This document shows, in pieces, positions 1-12,400 of a stretch of DNA of 64,000 nt. Source of the DNA: Calendula officinalis (Eukaryota > Streptophyta > Magnoliopsida > Asterales > Asteraceae); NCBI GenBank assembly GCA_963853835.1, contig OY970824.1, forward strand, positions 66,358,884-66,422,883, written 5' to 3'. The notes beneath the pieces are model-generated. The model saw nothing but the letters and a program-made list of their open reading frames with translations. It did no database searches and had not been told where the DNA came from. Position 1 is the stretch's first letter. Each line of letters opens with the position of its first letter. Position numbers and translations under genes: made by a program.

Positions 1-100
1 ATTTATTAAAACGTTTATCATTTGGCAAAAGCTATGCCCATTAGCCCAACCCATATATGTATTTTGCTGGAAATTAATTTTGTTATAAAATAAATTTCAG

Positions 101-1517
101 GTATTCTCTATCGAGGGTAAAGGGTGGGCTATTCGTACACTTGAAAACTTGCCAAAAGGTTCATTTATATGTGAATATGTTGGAGAAATATTAACAAATA
201 CAGAATTATACGAACGTAACAAGCAAAGTCAGAAGAATAAGAGGCATACATATCCAGTATATCTAGATGCAGATTGGGGTTCTGAACAAGGACTAAAAGA
301 TGAAGAAGCTTTGTGTTTGGATGCAACCTATTATGGGAATGTTGCAAGGTTTATAAATCACAGGTAATTAATTTATATTTATATGTACACTACAACAAAT
401 ATGTGATTCGCATACACTTTTTTAAGAAAATGGGTTAGTTTTTATCTGGTTATTTACACTTAGAAACTTAGAAAAGGTGTTTACGTTTAAAACCATAAAG
501 AAATATAAAAAGTCAGTACGAATTTTTTGTGGTTTTAATTGTAGAAAAAATTGTCGCACTTATAACCAGGCAAAAACATAAAATTTGTATAAAATGGCCA
601 CGCTATGCTAAATGATCAAAATGACCTTTTCCTCTTCTTTTTTGTTTATATGATATATTAATTAATGTTAATTGCTAAATGAAAGTAAAAATCATAACAT
701 ATAAACCAAGTAAAAGTTATAACATACATAACATGTGAAAGTCATATATAACTCATAAAATTTTAAAATGTGGGGAGTTAAGTTTCTTGAATGTAACTTG
801 TTATATCTTGATTTTTATATTAATGTAGATGCTTTGATTCAAATTTGCTTGAGATCCCTGTTGAAGTGGAAACACCTGATCATCACTACTATCATGTATG
901 TATCCATCTTTTAAATTTAGTGTTTATAAATGTGAACCGTGAAGCGTATATATTCATATATCTATCTCTATCTGCAGATTGCTTTTTTTACTAATAGAAA
1001 TGTCGAAGCATACGAAGAGCTGACATGGGTACGTTTAGTTCTCGATCTTAATATATATTTGATCTGATTTTGATTCTTCAATTTGTTTAAATGGTTTGTG
1101 AATGATTTCAGGATTATGGGATTGACTTTGAGGATGTTGACCACCCCATAAAAGCATTTAAATGTCGGTGTGGAAGTCAATACTGCCGAGATGTGAGAGG
1201 AAAGGTTAGTACATAAGTGATATCTACACCATAAATAATTATTCACGCACCACATTGTACAAGTTTTAAAGCAGATTCTAACTTCTAAGTATACCAAAAC
1301 ATAAATTGTGGTGTGTGAATAATTTTTTGCGGTGTAGATATCACCTCCCTTAGCACAATGACCTACAATTTTTTTCTTCGGGTTTTAGTATAAAATTTGA
1401 ACGATGATTAATACTAATAATAATATTGTGCATCAGCAAGAATCAAGAATCAAGGGGAAAGCATCGAGGGTCGATTGGACTGAAACTGGCTCTAGTTGCA
1501 GAGGGTTGAGCCATTAA
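101..1517 (+). CDS. SUVR-type SET-domain histone-lysine N-methyltransferase (3' part)
   Basis: C-terminal half of a plant SUVR1/2/4-type histone H3 lysine methyltransferase, a nuclear chromatin enzyme; the 5' exons lie outside the window. Inferred exons are 101-363, 829-895, 978-1028, 1112-1204 and 1437-1517, all with GT-AG introns and continuous frame. The SET domain shows the GKGWAIRTL start, CEYVGEI, the cofactor/substrate motif RFINHRC (split across the first junction), ETPDHHYYH, and ELTWDYGIDF. The post-SET zinc site CRCGSQYCRD follows in the fourth exon. NHRC in place of the usual NHSC is typical of the SUVR group. The last exon is short and basic and ends in GLSH; an alternative acceptor 4 bp downstream would change the tail. 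The last intron contains a fold-back MITE. The family assignment is firm, but the exact SUVR paralogue is not resolved. Confidence 0.9.
1217..1344. mobile_element. fold-back MITE in the last SUVR intron
   Basis: Two arms of about 40 nt, both starting GTGATATCTACACC when read from the outside, are inverted relative to each other around a 45-50 bp loop. They match except for about six positions. This is a small inverted-repeat element wholly inside intron 1205-1436. I could not define a convincing target duplication (a possible TTA lies just outside), so the superfamily is unassigned. Confidence 0.6.
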
Positions 1518-2846
1518 CAAGTTTATTAGTCTGCATATATATACTTTTGACATTTTTGGGCCAATATTTGTGAATATTGTGCTTTAACTTTTCACTAAAA
1601 ATTTAGGTAATATGGTTGTATCATGTGCGGGGGTGGGACATGGTGATGAATTGATGATGGTGATATTGCTATTCGGATTGGATGTATATGATCCTAATTC
1701 TTGCTTATCTTTAATTTTGTACATAAGAAAATTGCAATCAACTAATGATGATAGAATATACTCCGTATTCAGTTTCTTTATAAGTGGCAAAATGGAATAT
1801 TATTTTTTTTTCCCTCCCAAAATACAATTTTTGGCCCGAAAGAACATTTTTTTTACTTATCATTGTGGATTGTTTATCATTTCTTTTGGCTAATTATTTT
1901 ACTATCTTTATTTGTTATCTTATCGATCTTATAAACGTAAGTTATTAAAATTTATACGCAAATCACTAATATATAATTTACACAATCATATATGTAATGT
2001 CATAAAACGAGTGTTGTAATATTCGCGTGTTGTTGCGGACATAACTTACCAACATTTTTTTCATGATTTATAAATGTACTACTTTTTCATATGGTTATAA
2101 ACTTCTATGATACAAAATATTAATTATGTTGGTTGTACTTTTGTAATAAAGCATCACAATTTTAAGAGAACTGAGATAGTGAGATGTTATTGTCATCAAA
2201 GCATTTTGTGAGACATTATGTGCATACAAAAACTTACAGTGTTGTCTTGTAGATCATGTAGTCAAAAGATGTTTGACTAAGTTTTTGTTATAGATGGTGT
2301 ATTTTTGGTTCTAATTAGCTAGGAGTAGCAAAAAGATAAATACCATCTCTTGATGACATGTGTTATACATTAATTCTCTCACTTTATATCATCTCTTAAT
2401 TTTAACACTTATGATGATCAAATTAGTAGGTACAAATACCATTACTCTATATAATTTACACCATCATACATGCAATGTCATAAAATATGAATTAATGACG
2501 GTAGCTTTTCAAATGTACAGTGCAAAAATTCAGAAAAAGTGCCACTTTAGGAAACACAACAAAATATGTTTCGCTTATTATTTTGTATAAACTTTTTATT
2601 ATTTTAAATCTGATCCCCAAGCAAGTTGAAGGAATATTACACCGGCCATGAGACTAAACGGCGTCGAAAAGCAACCAGGCTATACCATTAGCTGATTTTA
2701 GGGCTGGACAACTTGCTGCCGTGGTAAATAAAAGGCAACCCTCATTCTATCGACATTCTCGTAACGGAGAAGAAATCGGAGAGATTTGGGTAGCCTCAAA
2801 GTCAACCTTCAATCATCTTCTCCGGTCATTTCTCTGAACATCGGCG
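1518..2846. other. intergenic region with a diverged direct repeat
   Basis: AT-rich spacer holding the 3' UTR of the methyltransferase and the promoter/5' UTR of the phosphate carrier. A segment of about 40 bp near 1970-2012 (TATAATTTACAC, then AATGTCATAAAA) recurs with mismatches near 2447-2490. A weak TATA-like TAAATAAAAG lies at about 2724, some 120 bp before the carrier ATG. Short open frames here have no recognisable protein character. Confidence 0.5.
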
Positions 2847-5499
2847 ATGGCGTTTTCCGACAACTCTCGTCAATCTCTCATCCCTAATTTTCTCTACACT
2901 TCTTCCGTTTCAACCAGCAGCCTGCTCAGGGGCAACACATCAAACCCTAGCTTGTTTCCCTCCACCACACCTGCGAAACAACACAACAACTTCGTGATTC
3001 CTGCTCCGAGCGAGCCTCTTGGTAAGATCGAGATGTATTCGCCTCAATTCTACGCTGCTTGTACTGTTGGAGGAATTCTCAGCTGTGGTCTCACTCACAT
3101 GACCGTCACTCCTCTTGATCTTGTCAAATGTAATATGCAGGTAATTGTTTCTCTTCCTTCTTTTTATCGATCTGGTTGGTTTCTGTTATGCTCGCTAAAT
3201 TAATTTTCATTTCTTATGCTATGATGTTATGAGGTTTTCTGTATCACTGTGTGTTCATTTGTCATTTTATTGGTAGCTCTTATGGATCTGTAGCGTCATA
3301 GTCGGTTCCGATTGATTGTGTTGTTTTGCTTATGTAACCAGTGTATGGTGACTAGATCTGTGCTCTTCAATTTATTCACGTAGCTTGCATCCAATTATGG
3401 TGTCGATTTACGCTGATTATCTTTTTTAAGCTTGGACTCAATATTCACCCTTTGATTCACACTGATAAGATGTCGATCTGTGCAATTGTGATAACACCCG
3501 ACTCAAATATAGTGATGAAATAACAAACTAAAACAGAAACTAACGAATAAAATAGATTAATCAACGTTCGAGAGGTCAATCAGCTCTCCCATTTAATTTG
3601 CTAAATGTATTTTATGAGATTACAATCTAGGCAAAAAACAGCTTTTGAAAAATTAGAAGTTTAAAGACAGTAACTCTTTGTATGAGAAATTTTAGTCCCT
3701 TTATATGTACATACAAGTTTGATTTCATAATTATCAACTCACTCCTTTGTTAATTACCAGATTGACCCTGTCAAGTACAAGAGCATTTCATCTGGTTTCG
3801 GGGTATTGCTAAAGGAGCAGGGTGTCAAGGGTTTCTTCAGGGGATGGGTACCTACCCTACTTGGTTACAGTGCTCAGGGTGCCTGCAAGTTTGGCTTTTA
3901 TGAATTCTTCAAGAAATATTACTCTGACATTGCGGGCCCAGAATATGCAGCCAAATACAAGACTTTGATCTACCTTGCCGGTTCAGCATCTGCTGAAATA
4001 ATTGCTGATGTGGCTCTTTGTCCCATGGAGGCAGTTAAGGTCCGTGTCCAAACACAACCTGGTTTTGCCAGAGGTTTGGGAGATGGACTTCCAAAGTTTG
4101 TCCGATCGGAAGGAGCTCTTGGGTATATATAATATTTAGTTTTATATTTCTCTCAGCTACCTATATCCAAGAGTTTTCTTAAGTTTTGGTTTAATTATGT
4201 AGGTTATACAAGGGATTGGTGCCACTTTGGGGACGTCAGATACCATGTAAGTTCATTATACCTCTTTTTTTTCCAAACAATATAAACAAGGATCAACTAA
4301 TCTTTCAAAATTGGAACTAATAAAGGCCAAAATGCATTTCAGTACTCGAACTTGGTCATCTACTACCCTGAACTATTAAAGATGCAACATGTTACCCTGA
4401 ACTTGACAAAATGGTCGATTTAGTACATTGGCTCACTAATTTAGTCTTGTTTTCTCACGTGATTTGCTTCCAATATTAATATATCGTGATGAACGCATAT
4501 CTTTTAGTCCGTCAAAAGCTCCAACGAAAGTAAGTCAAGTAAGAAAATGCAATCAAGCTAATGAGTTAGGGTACTAAAACAACTATTTTGTCAAGTTCAT
4601 GGTACCATGTTGCACCCAGAGTAGTAGAAGAGTTAGTTAGGCAAATTTAGGGTACTAAAATATATTTTGGCCATTAATAAATGCACGAATATAAGCAGCA
4701 GCTAAAGCCTAAATGTGTTTGATAGATACAATGATGAAGTTTGCGTCATTTGAGACAATAGTGGAGATGATGTACAAGTATGCAATTCCTACACCAAAGA
4801 ATGAATGCAGCAAGTCCCTGCAACTTGGAGTTAGTTTTGCTGGGGGTTATGTGGCGGGTGTTCTGTGTGCAATTGTATCTCACCCTGCTGATAATCTTGT
4901 GTCTTTCCTTAACAATGCAAAGGGAGCAAGTGTAGGAGATGCTGTGAAGAAGCTTGGAGTTTGGGGGCTCTTCACCCGAGGCCTTCCCCTGCGTATTGTC
5001 ATGATTGGAACTCTCACTGGAGCTCAATGGGGAATTTATGATGCCTTTAAAGTCTTCGTTGGACTGTAAGTTCTTCATCTCACTCTTTTTCTCCCTAAAT
5101 AAACTTCTCATTTCTCCTTATACCAAATAACCTTCCCACTTCTCCAATTTGCTGGGGTGTACATAATAAAATCATATTTATTGCACGGACCCACTAGCCT
5201 TATATTTTAATCACCATTATTTATCAAGGACACACCATTAAACCACTCCTAAAAATCTATGCAAAATAGAGAATTAGAAGTTTATTTCAGGACGTAGGAA
5301 ATAAATAACTATATGCTAATTATGGTTACTAAAACAATATATTATTACAATAATATCTAAATCTTTCAATAAAAGATGTTGTATGCATTAAATATTATTA
5401 CTTGCTTTTGAAGCTTATATTTAAACTTGGTTTTTGATTTACAGGCCAACAACAGGTGGTGCTGCACCTCCTGCTGCTATTGAGGCTGCCAAAGACTAG
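2847..5499 (+). CDS. mitochondrial phosphate carrier (PHT3/MPT family)
   Basis: Inner-membrane carrier that imports phosphate into the mitochondrial matrix (Pi/H+ symport), supplying ATP synthase. Exons inferred: 2847-3140, 3761-4122, 4203-4246, 4726-5065 and 5445-5499, giving 1095 nt and 364 aa, the usual length for the family. The N-terminal 60 or so residues are Ser/Thr-rich and look like a targeting region. Three carrier repeats follow, each with the signature after its first helix: PLDLVK (about residue 89), PMEAVKVR (about 186) and PADNLV (about 287). The segments LYKGLVPLWGRQIPYTMMKF and FASFETIVEMMYKYAIP are characteristic of phosphate carriers. The tail is Ala/Pro-rich and ends in AAKD. 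The first in-frame ATG sits in a normal plant context. Intron 3 carries a MITE. The gene appears intact. Confidence 0.97.
4319..4678. mobile_element. inverted-repeat MITE in intron 3 of the phosphate carrier
   Basis: The ends are inverted copies: left TAAAGGCCAAAATGCATTTC and right, read in reverse, TTAATGGCCAAAATATATTT. Related inner stretches (ACTTGACAAAATGG against CAAGTTCATGG) continue the pairing. At about 360 bp, in intron 4247-4725 and without coding content, it is a non-autonomous DNA transposon. Flanking TAATA on both sides may be part of a target duplication, but this is not certain. Confidence 0.6.
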
Positions 5500-7449
5500 G
5501 ATTCATGATGACGTTTGTTTAAGATGTTTTTTCTTTTCTTTTCTTTTCTTGAAATGAGTCAATAACTATAGGATGCATTCTCTACTTCCTTGGCACCACA
5601 CTAGTTTTGGAGAGTTTAACTCTTTCTTATTTTCTTTTGCGACACTAGAAACTGAAAGTGGTGCAGTTTTAACTATTTTTTTGGTACTCGAGAGGATAGT
5701 GTCTTATCCTTCACTTTATCAATTGAGAAATTTTTGTTATTTCCCCCCTGGAAAATAATGGGGACAGAATTATACTTTGGTTTGTGCAATTTTCATCTTC
5801 ATTATCGTATATTTCTTTTGTTTGCAGTGTTTGCTTTAAATATTAAATAACATATTGGTCTGTGAACAATGCCAGAGTTTCACCATATAAGGTAAGTGTT
5901 AAAAAAAAGTGTTTAAAACAAAGGTGAATGTTCAAGAGTCTTTAATTCTTTGTATAGTATAAACGGATAAATAGTATAAATGGATAAATTTCAACGATAG
6001 TTAAGATTATTGTGATAACCCTCGCAATCAGGTACTTTACCTGGCACTTATAGAAACTCATTTTTGTATTAGAACAAACATAACATTCATGTTGCATTTA
6101 AGTCTAGCAAAAACATACATTTATGTCATTGGTACACACTTAATTAGACACGTGTCAGTTGTCTACATCTTTGCACGTGGTAGTTTAGCGAGTTGGTGAC
6201 TCAACATAAAATCAAACCAAACTCAAATAATATAACTTTTATCATTTATAATGATATACCAACTTAACTAAATAAACTTATATGAATAAGTACACATAAA
6301 ACACCATGCACAACTTATATATATAGTTAATTAACGAACGTATGATTAATAATATATCAATTAATATGAAAGTCAAGTAAATCCAAAGATTCTTCTTATC
6401 TTCACAAAATTTTACGTACACAAAGCCCCGCAACAAACTAACATATCTTCTCGAAGTATTCAGAAATTTTCTCCATCTTGACCGTAACAAGATACCCACG
6501 ATCACCGTAAAATACTCTCTCATATGGGATATTAATTCCTATCATCTGGCACACGTAAACGTTCATCCTAAAAACCATTCCATATCACCATTTTTTTTCT
6601 CTCGTAAAATTACTTCCTCTCGAACCAGAAGCAACAGAGAAACAAAACGGAAGCAAACATAAAGCTTTCTGTCTTCTCTCCGTTTTCTTTTCCGGCGTAC
6701 GCATCACACTTCCGGCAGGTAGTCTTGAATTCTTAATAATACACGTTTGAATTTCGTCATATCGTTCCTCAACTAGTACGTTTTACTGTTCAGTTTAACT
6801 CACCACATACGATCATCATAAGCATCTCCGGCGTGTGATTCAGGCGGCGAGACGAAATCCCAACGATCGTCTCTCAATCAACTTCCCTTTATTCCTCTCG
6901 GGTGAGACCAACAGAACCACTTCAACAACTTTTGTTTTTTCCGACGAGCACGAGACAACTCCGGCAGACATCATCATTTCGTATCCCTCCCTCTCTCGCT
7001 AGGTATAACCTTTAAACCCTTTAATTATTATTTTGCATCATGCACGAGCGGGTGTTTAGTTTCGGGATATTCCCTCCGTCGCCGGAACCGATGACTGTCC
7101 TTCTCTGTTATCTTATTCGAGCATGGTGGTATTTGTGTTGAGTAGCCTGAAATCGGAAACAACCATGTTTGCGGGTGTTGTTTGGTGTGCGTGCAGTCGC
7201 TGTGTGTGTGTGTTGTATATGGTATATATTATGATTATATTAAATTATTTTTACTTCCTGCTCTCGCCAAAATAATTACTCAAAACAACAGCCATCCTTT
7301 TTGTTTTCATTTTAATCAAATACAAGAAATCATAACATATTAACCACATGAGTTTTTAAATAAAAACCAGTCATCGTTAATGTGTTAGTCCAAATACATT
7401 AGCCCAATACTGACCACATGAACCCGACTGCCAATAATTTAGTTGGTAA
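5500..7449. other. intergenic region; possible noncoding leader exons
   Basis: It begins with the 3' UTR of the phosphate carrier (T-rich, to about 5850). From about 6600 to 7020 the base composition changes to a CT-rich, 5'-UTR-like sequence with splice-like sites (GGCAG/GTAGTC near 6718, TTTCAG near 6842, GCTAG/GTATAA near 7001) but no extended open frame. This could be the start of a host transcript that the Gypsy insertion at 7450 interrupts; I recognise no product. A TG microsatellite-like stretch lies near 7200. Confidence 0.3.
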
Positions 7450-9194
7450 TGTAACGACCCGAATTTGTAAATAAATAAAATAAATAAAAATATGATAATT
7501 ATGGATAAATCATATTAAAACCGTAGGAATTGGTTTCGTGTCGTTTGGAGTCCGTATGAGAAAGTTATGGGCGAAACCGGGTTGAAACCTAGACCGAAAA
7601 GTGCAGCCCTGCTGCAAAGGCAGGCTCGCGGCGCGAGCCTGGCGCGAGCGAAACGCGAGGTTGAGCAGAGGGACCAGAGCTGAAACGCGAGAAAGTCGCG
7701 TCGACTTCGCGGCGCGAGCCAGGCGCGAGCTGGGCGCGAAGTCTGGTATAAAGCGGCGACCAGCAGGAAGACCCGCGTCCTTTCGCGGCGCGAGCTCGGC
7801 GCGAGCGGGGCGCGAGCCCTTCCGACCAGTGCATTAAATTGGGTTTTTCAGCCATAAATGCATTTCCAAAAACCCTAGTTTTCTCTCTTCAAGTGTGTGA
7901 ACGTTTTTGAGTGAAAAGCATCGTTTGGAGCCGAATTCTTGGTCAAATCTCGTGATTCTTCACTCCTAGTGGAAGATTAAAGGTATATCTTCAATCCTTT
8001 GTAGTTGTAGCTTTAGATCTATGGGTTTAGAAGCTTGGGGTTGAAACCCTAGTTCTTGGGGTTATAGATTATGGTGATATAAATGGTGTATACACTTAAT
8101 AGATGGTATATTAACAAGGAAATCAAGTGTATGGTTAAGATTTGTAAGAATCTTAAGGGTTGGTTAAACCTAGGGTTTGGTAAATCACCATATTTGGGGG
8201 AAATGGATTGATGGGTGTTATCTAGAGGTAGATGAACACATTGATAGTAGATTGTGATGTTGATCATTGTATGATCATTGTTTTAGGCTTTCGGTGACAT
8301 TTTGGAAAGTCGGTGAAATTGTGAAGCAAGAGCTTTGGTGTCAAGAACACAGTTGGAGCATCTTTATTGCTAAGGTGAGTACGTGTGGAATTTACTGAGT
8401 ACATAGCCCTTTTACATACTTTCATTACTTGTGTTATGGTCTACTTGCTTAATTGGGTAGACTAGTAGTTGATAGTTAGTTATACCGATGATAGTATTGA
8501 ACTAACTTGTTTGATGATAGACGTGATAGCCGAGAGCTAGATTGACATAACTATTGAGTTATGATATGCTGAGATAATGTGATGATGCGGGGAACCCCCG
8601 GTCATGAGAGGGTGGAATGAGGGGCAGTTGGGTGGATTCCCATCGACTCTTCCACGATAGGCGTGGTGTGAGGGGCAGTTGGGTGGATTCCCATCGACTC
8701 AACCACGATAGGGTGGTGTGAGGGGCAGTTGGGTGGATTCCCATCGACTCAACCACAATAGTAGTCTTACTCATTGGACGTATTCCGGTGGGCAAGAGTG
8801 TAGAGTCACACTAAGGTGACTAGAATGGGTAGTTGGGTTTATATATATGTATATTGATTGGTTTTATGAAACGTGACATTTCATTTTATTATCGGGTCTA
8901 AACCCATGTAGCTCACGAGACGTTTTTGTCTCACGTACTCCTTGTTTTGTTTTGCTATGTACTCAGGTTCGGGATCGAAGGCTTAGGTACGCATGGATAG
9001 AGATGCGGGACCTAGAATAGAAGAGCACTAGATTGGATTTAGTCTTAGCTTGGTTATGATCTATTTTGTAACACCTACTTTTATACTCTGATTTCATACC
9101 AAGGTTTTTGTAAATCCAAATTTGGGAATGTTCTTCTATTTATAAAATGTTTTATTTTGGGCCAATATTTGGTATTTAAATTTGAGGTGTTACA
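7450..9194 (+). repeat. 5' LTR of the Gypsy element
   Basis: 1745 bp, TG...CA. It contains a CpG-dense block at about 7620-7820, where GGCGCGAGC-type words recur about ten times, and three tandem units of about 50 bp at 8612-8762 (core GAGGGGCAGTTGGGTGGATT). Either could hold the transcription control region, but that is inference. Confidence 0.95.
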
Positions 9195-9443
9195 ACTTGG
9201 TATCAGAGCTATAGTTTAAGTGAATTAGGTTGGATGACCATCCTAGTCTTAGACTGTAGCATTAGGAATATAAGATTCCTTGAGATCATAGGTTGACCTT
9301 GAGACTTTATATTAAGTTTAGGGTTGAACCTAGGGGACCGATGAAATTTGTTATGATTATGGATATTGAGCCCTATGAGACTAATGGGTTGTACACATGG
9401 TACTAAATGTTTAATGTCTTTCGTATAGTCTTGATCGAAAGAA

Positions 9444-12400
9444 ATGGTGAACACTCGTAGAAGTGGGAAAGCCCCGGAGAACCGGGAGGAGGAAGTACCT
9501 CCTGTGGAGAGGGTGGTTGAGCAAGAAAGTCAACCGTCGATGCATCGAGTTGATGAATCGGAGGTCGGAGCTAATAGAACTCCGGTGACAATGGCGGATC
9601 TCCAAACTATTATCGACCAAATCAAGGGAACGGTGGCCGAGGAAGTGCACCGAATTATTGGAGACCGTGAGAGGTCGGGTGGAGACCGGGAATCCGAGGC
9701 TAAGTCGGATGAGAAAACCGGGGGTAGTGGCACCGGGGAGGGGAAGTCCTCCACGGGTGGCCAAAGTGATGCTAGGGCTAGGCCCGTTGTGAAAGAAGGT
9801 TGTTCGTTTAAATCATTCATGGCTTGTAAGCCAAATGTGTATTCGGGTAGTTCGGACCCGAAAGTAACCATGAGATGGATCCGGGAAACCGAGAGGGTGA
9901 TCGGTAGTAGTAAATGTAAGGATGCCGATATGGTGACGTATGCGTCACAATTGTTAAAAGAAGATGCGATGGTTTGGTGGGACATCGTATATGAGACCCT
10001 AGGGAGGGAGGTGATTGAGAAGATGTCGTGGGACGAGTTCACCGCGAGATTGAAAAAGAAATTTTGTCCCGAAAGGGATTTGGAAAAGATGCACGAAAAG
10101 TTTGTGACCCTTAAGAAGGGTGATATGTCAATCGAAGAATACTCGAGGGAGTTCACGGGATTGCTCCCGTTTGTTGCTAAAACCTACTCGGATGAGAGGT
10201 TGAGGGTGGTTCGATATGCAAGTGGGCTACCGTGGGATTATCAATTGGAGGTTAATAGGGCGGTTTCACTCGATGAGGCTATTAGTGCCGCCCGGGGTGT
10301 TGAAGAGGTTAATGCGGCACGGGTTGCCGAGAGGGCCCACGTGGGCGAGAAAAGAAAAGCCGAGAGCGGCTCTAGTTCGTTCAAGAAAGGGAAGTTCACT
10401 TCGAGCTTCTCTAAACAAGGAAGTGTTGGCCCGTGCAAGAAATGCGGGAAAAATCATACCGGCCCGTGCCGAGGAGAGTCAAAGGCTTGCTATAGTTGTG
10501 GCAAGATGGGGCACATAGCCCGGGATTGTAGGGCCAAGTTGACGGCCGATGTGGAGTGCTACTCATGCCATGAGAAGGGGCATCATAGCAATGGGTGCCC
10601 AAAGAAGGGAATCGAGTCGATGGTGTCCACGGCTCAAAAGAAAGTGGAGCCGGCGAAAGTGAAAGGGCGGTCCTTCCAACTTACTCGGGAGGAGGCGAAG
10701 GAGGCACACGATGTGGTGTCAGGTATTCTATTCATTAACTCCTTGCCAACTCATATTTTATTTGATTCGGGTTCTAATTATTCGTTTGTGTCCTATGAGT
10801 TCGGTTGTAAATTAAATGTGCCGTCCGAAATGTTAGATGAAGTTTATGAGATAGAAGTAGCCGATGGAAAGACGTCTATGGTTGAATGTATTTATAGAAA
10901 TTGTGAAATAGAAATAGACGGTAGAAAGTTTAAAGTGGATTTGTTGCCCATGGGAATTAGGGCGTTTGATGTGGTTATTGGTATGGATTGGTTGGGTATG
11001 CACCAAGCCAAGATTTTGTGTGGAAAGAAAATAGTGTCGATTAGGACACCCGAGAATGAGAAGGTGTATGTGTATGGGGAGAAACGACATCACATGCCTA
11101 ATGTGATTACCGCCATTAAGGCGAGGAAAAGTATATCGAAAGGTTGTGCATCGTTTATTGCATATGTGTTAGATGGCCGAAAGGAAAAGAAGTCAATGGA
11201 TAATGTCAAGATTATTCGGGAATTCCCTGAGGTATTTCCCGATGACTTGCCCGGTTTGCCACCGGAGAGACAAGTCGAGTTCAAAATTGATTTAGTGCCG
11301 GGAGCGACGCCGATTGCTCGTGCTCCATATCGTTTAGCTCCCACCGAGATGCGGGAATTGATGACTCAATTGCAAGATTTGTTAGATAAGGGTTTTATTC
11401 GTCCGAGTTCGTCACCGTGGGGCGCACCGGTGTTATTTGTCAAAAAGAAAGACGGTTCGATGAGAATGTGTATCGACTACCGAGAGTTGAATAAGGTAAC
11501 TATTAAGAACCGTTACCCGTTGCCGAGAATTGACGACTTATTCGATCAATTGCAAGGTGCTAGTTATTTCTCGAAGATTGATTTGAGGTCGGGTTATCAC
11601 CAAGTTCGGGTGAAGGAAGGCGGCACCGAGAAGACGGCTTTTCGTACACGTTATGGTCATTATGAGTTTCTAGTGATGCCGTTTGGTCTTACCAACGCAC
11701 CGGCTATTTTTATGGATTTGATGAATCGGGTTTGTAAACCGTTCCTTGATAAGTTTTTGATCGTGTTTATTGACGACATTTTGATTTATTCGAAAACCGA
11801 AGAAGAACACGAAGGTCATTTGAGGCTTGTTCTAGACGTGTTGAAACGGGAGAAGTTGTATGCAAAATTTTCAAAGTGTGAATTTTGGTTGCGGGAAGTA
11901 CAATTCTTAGGTCACGTGGTGACGTGTGATGGTATTAAGGTTGATCCGTCCAAGATTGAAGCGGTTTCAAATTGGGAGCCTCCGAGGACTCCTACCGAGG
12001 TTAGAAGTTTTCTCGGATTAGCCGGTTATTACCGAAGATTTATACAAGATTTCTCGAGAATCGCGATTCCACTCACGAAGTTAACGAGAAAAAGTGAGAA
12101 GTTTGTGTGGGAGAAGAAGCAAGAAGAGGCGTTTAAGTTGTTAAAAGAAAAGTTATGTAACGCGCCGATACTCACGTTACCGGATGGTATGGAAGATTTT
12201 GTGGTTTATAGTGATGCTTCAAATCAAGGGCTCGGTTGTGTGTTGATGCAAAGAGGAAAGGTGATCGCGTATGCCTCGCGACAATTGAAGAATGCGGAAT
12301 TAAGGTACACGACACACGACTTGGAATTGGCGGCGATTATTTTTGCCTTGAAGTTGTGGAGGCATTATTTATATGGCACTCGGTGTACATTGTACACGGA

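Noticed and set aside
1612..1893. 93-aa frame in the 3' UTR of the methyltransferase
   Set aside because: AT-rich, Phe-run composition, no domain, located directly after the true stop codon.
6600..7020. Protein-coding exon upstream of the Gypsy insertion
   Set aside because: Splice-like sites and UTR-like composition only; no open frame or recognisable peptide, so kept as a comment and not called as a gene.
7589..7855. Open frames on both strands in the GC-rich part of the Gypsy LTR (also 14132-14461)
   Set aside because: They follow CpG-rich short repeats, occur in both LTRs, and have no domain or codon character.
8559..8795. CRISPR-like spaced repeats in the LTR
   Set aside because: Units are contiguous tandem copies of about 50 bp with no unique spacers, in a plant retrotransposon LTR.
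9198..9210. tRNA-Met-like sequence TGGTATCAGAGC
   Set aside because: Primer binding site complementary to a tRNA 3' end, not a tRNA gene; likewise at 15804, 42318, 53632 and 60471.
9530..10156. 208-aa minus-strand frame opposite gag
   Set aside because: Shadow of the strongly coding gag frame; repeated identically at 16136-16762 for the same reason.
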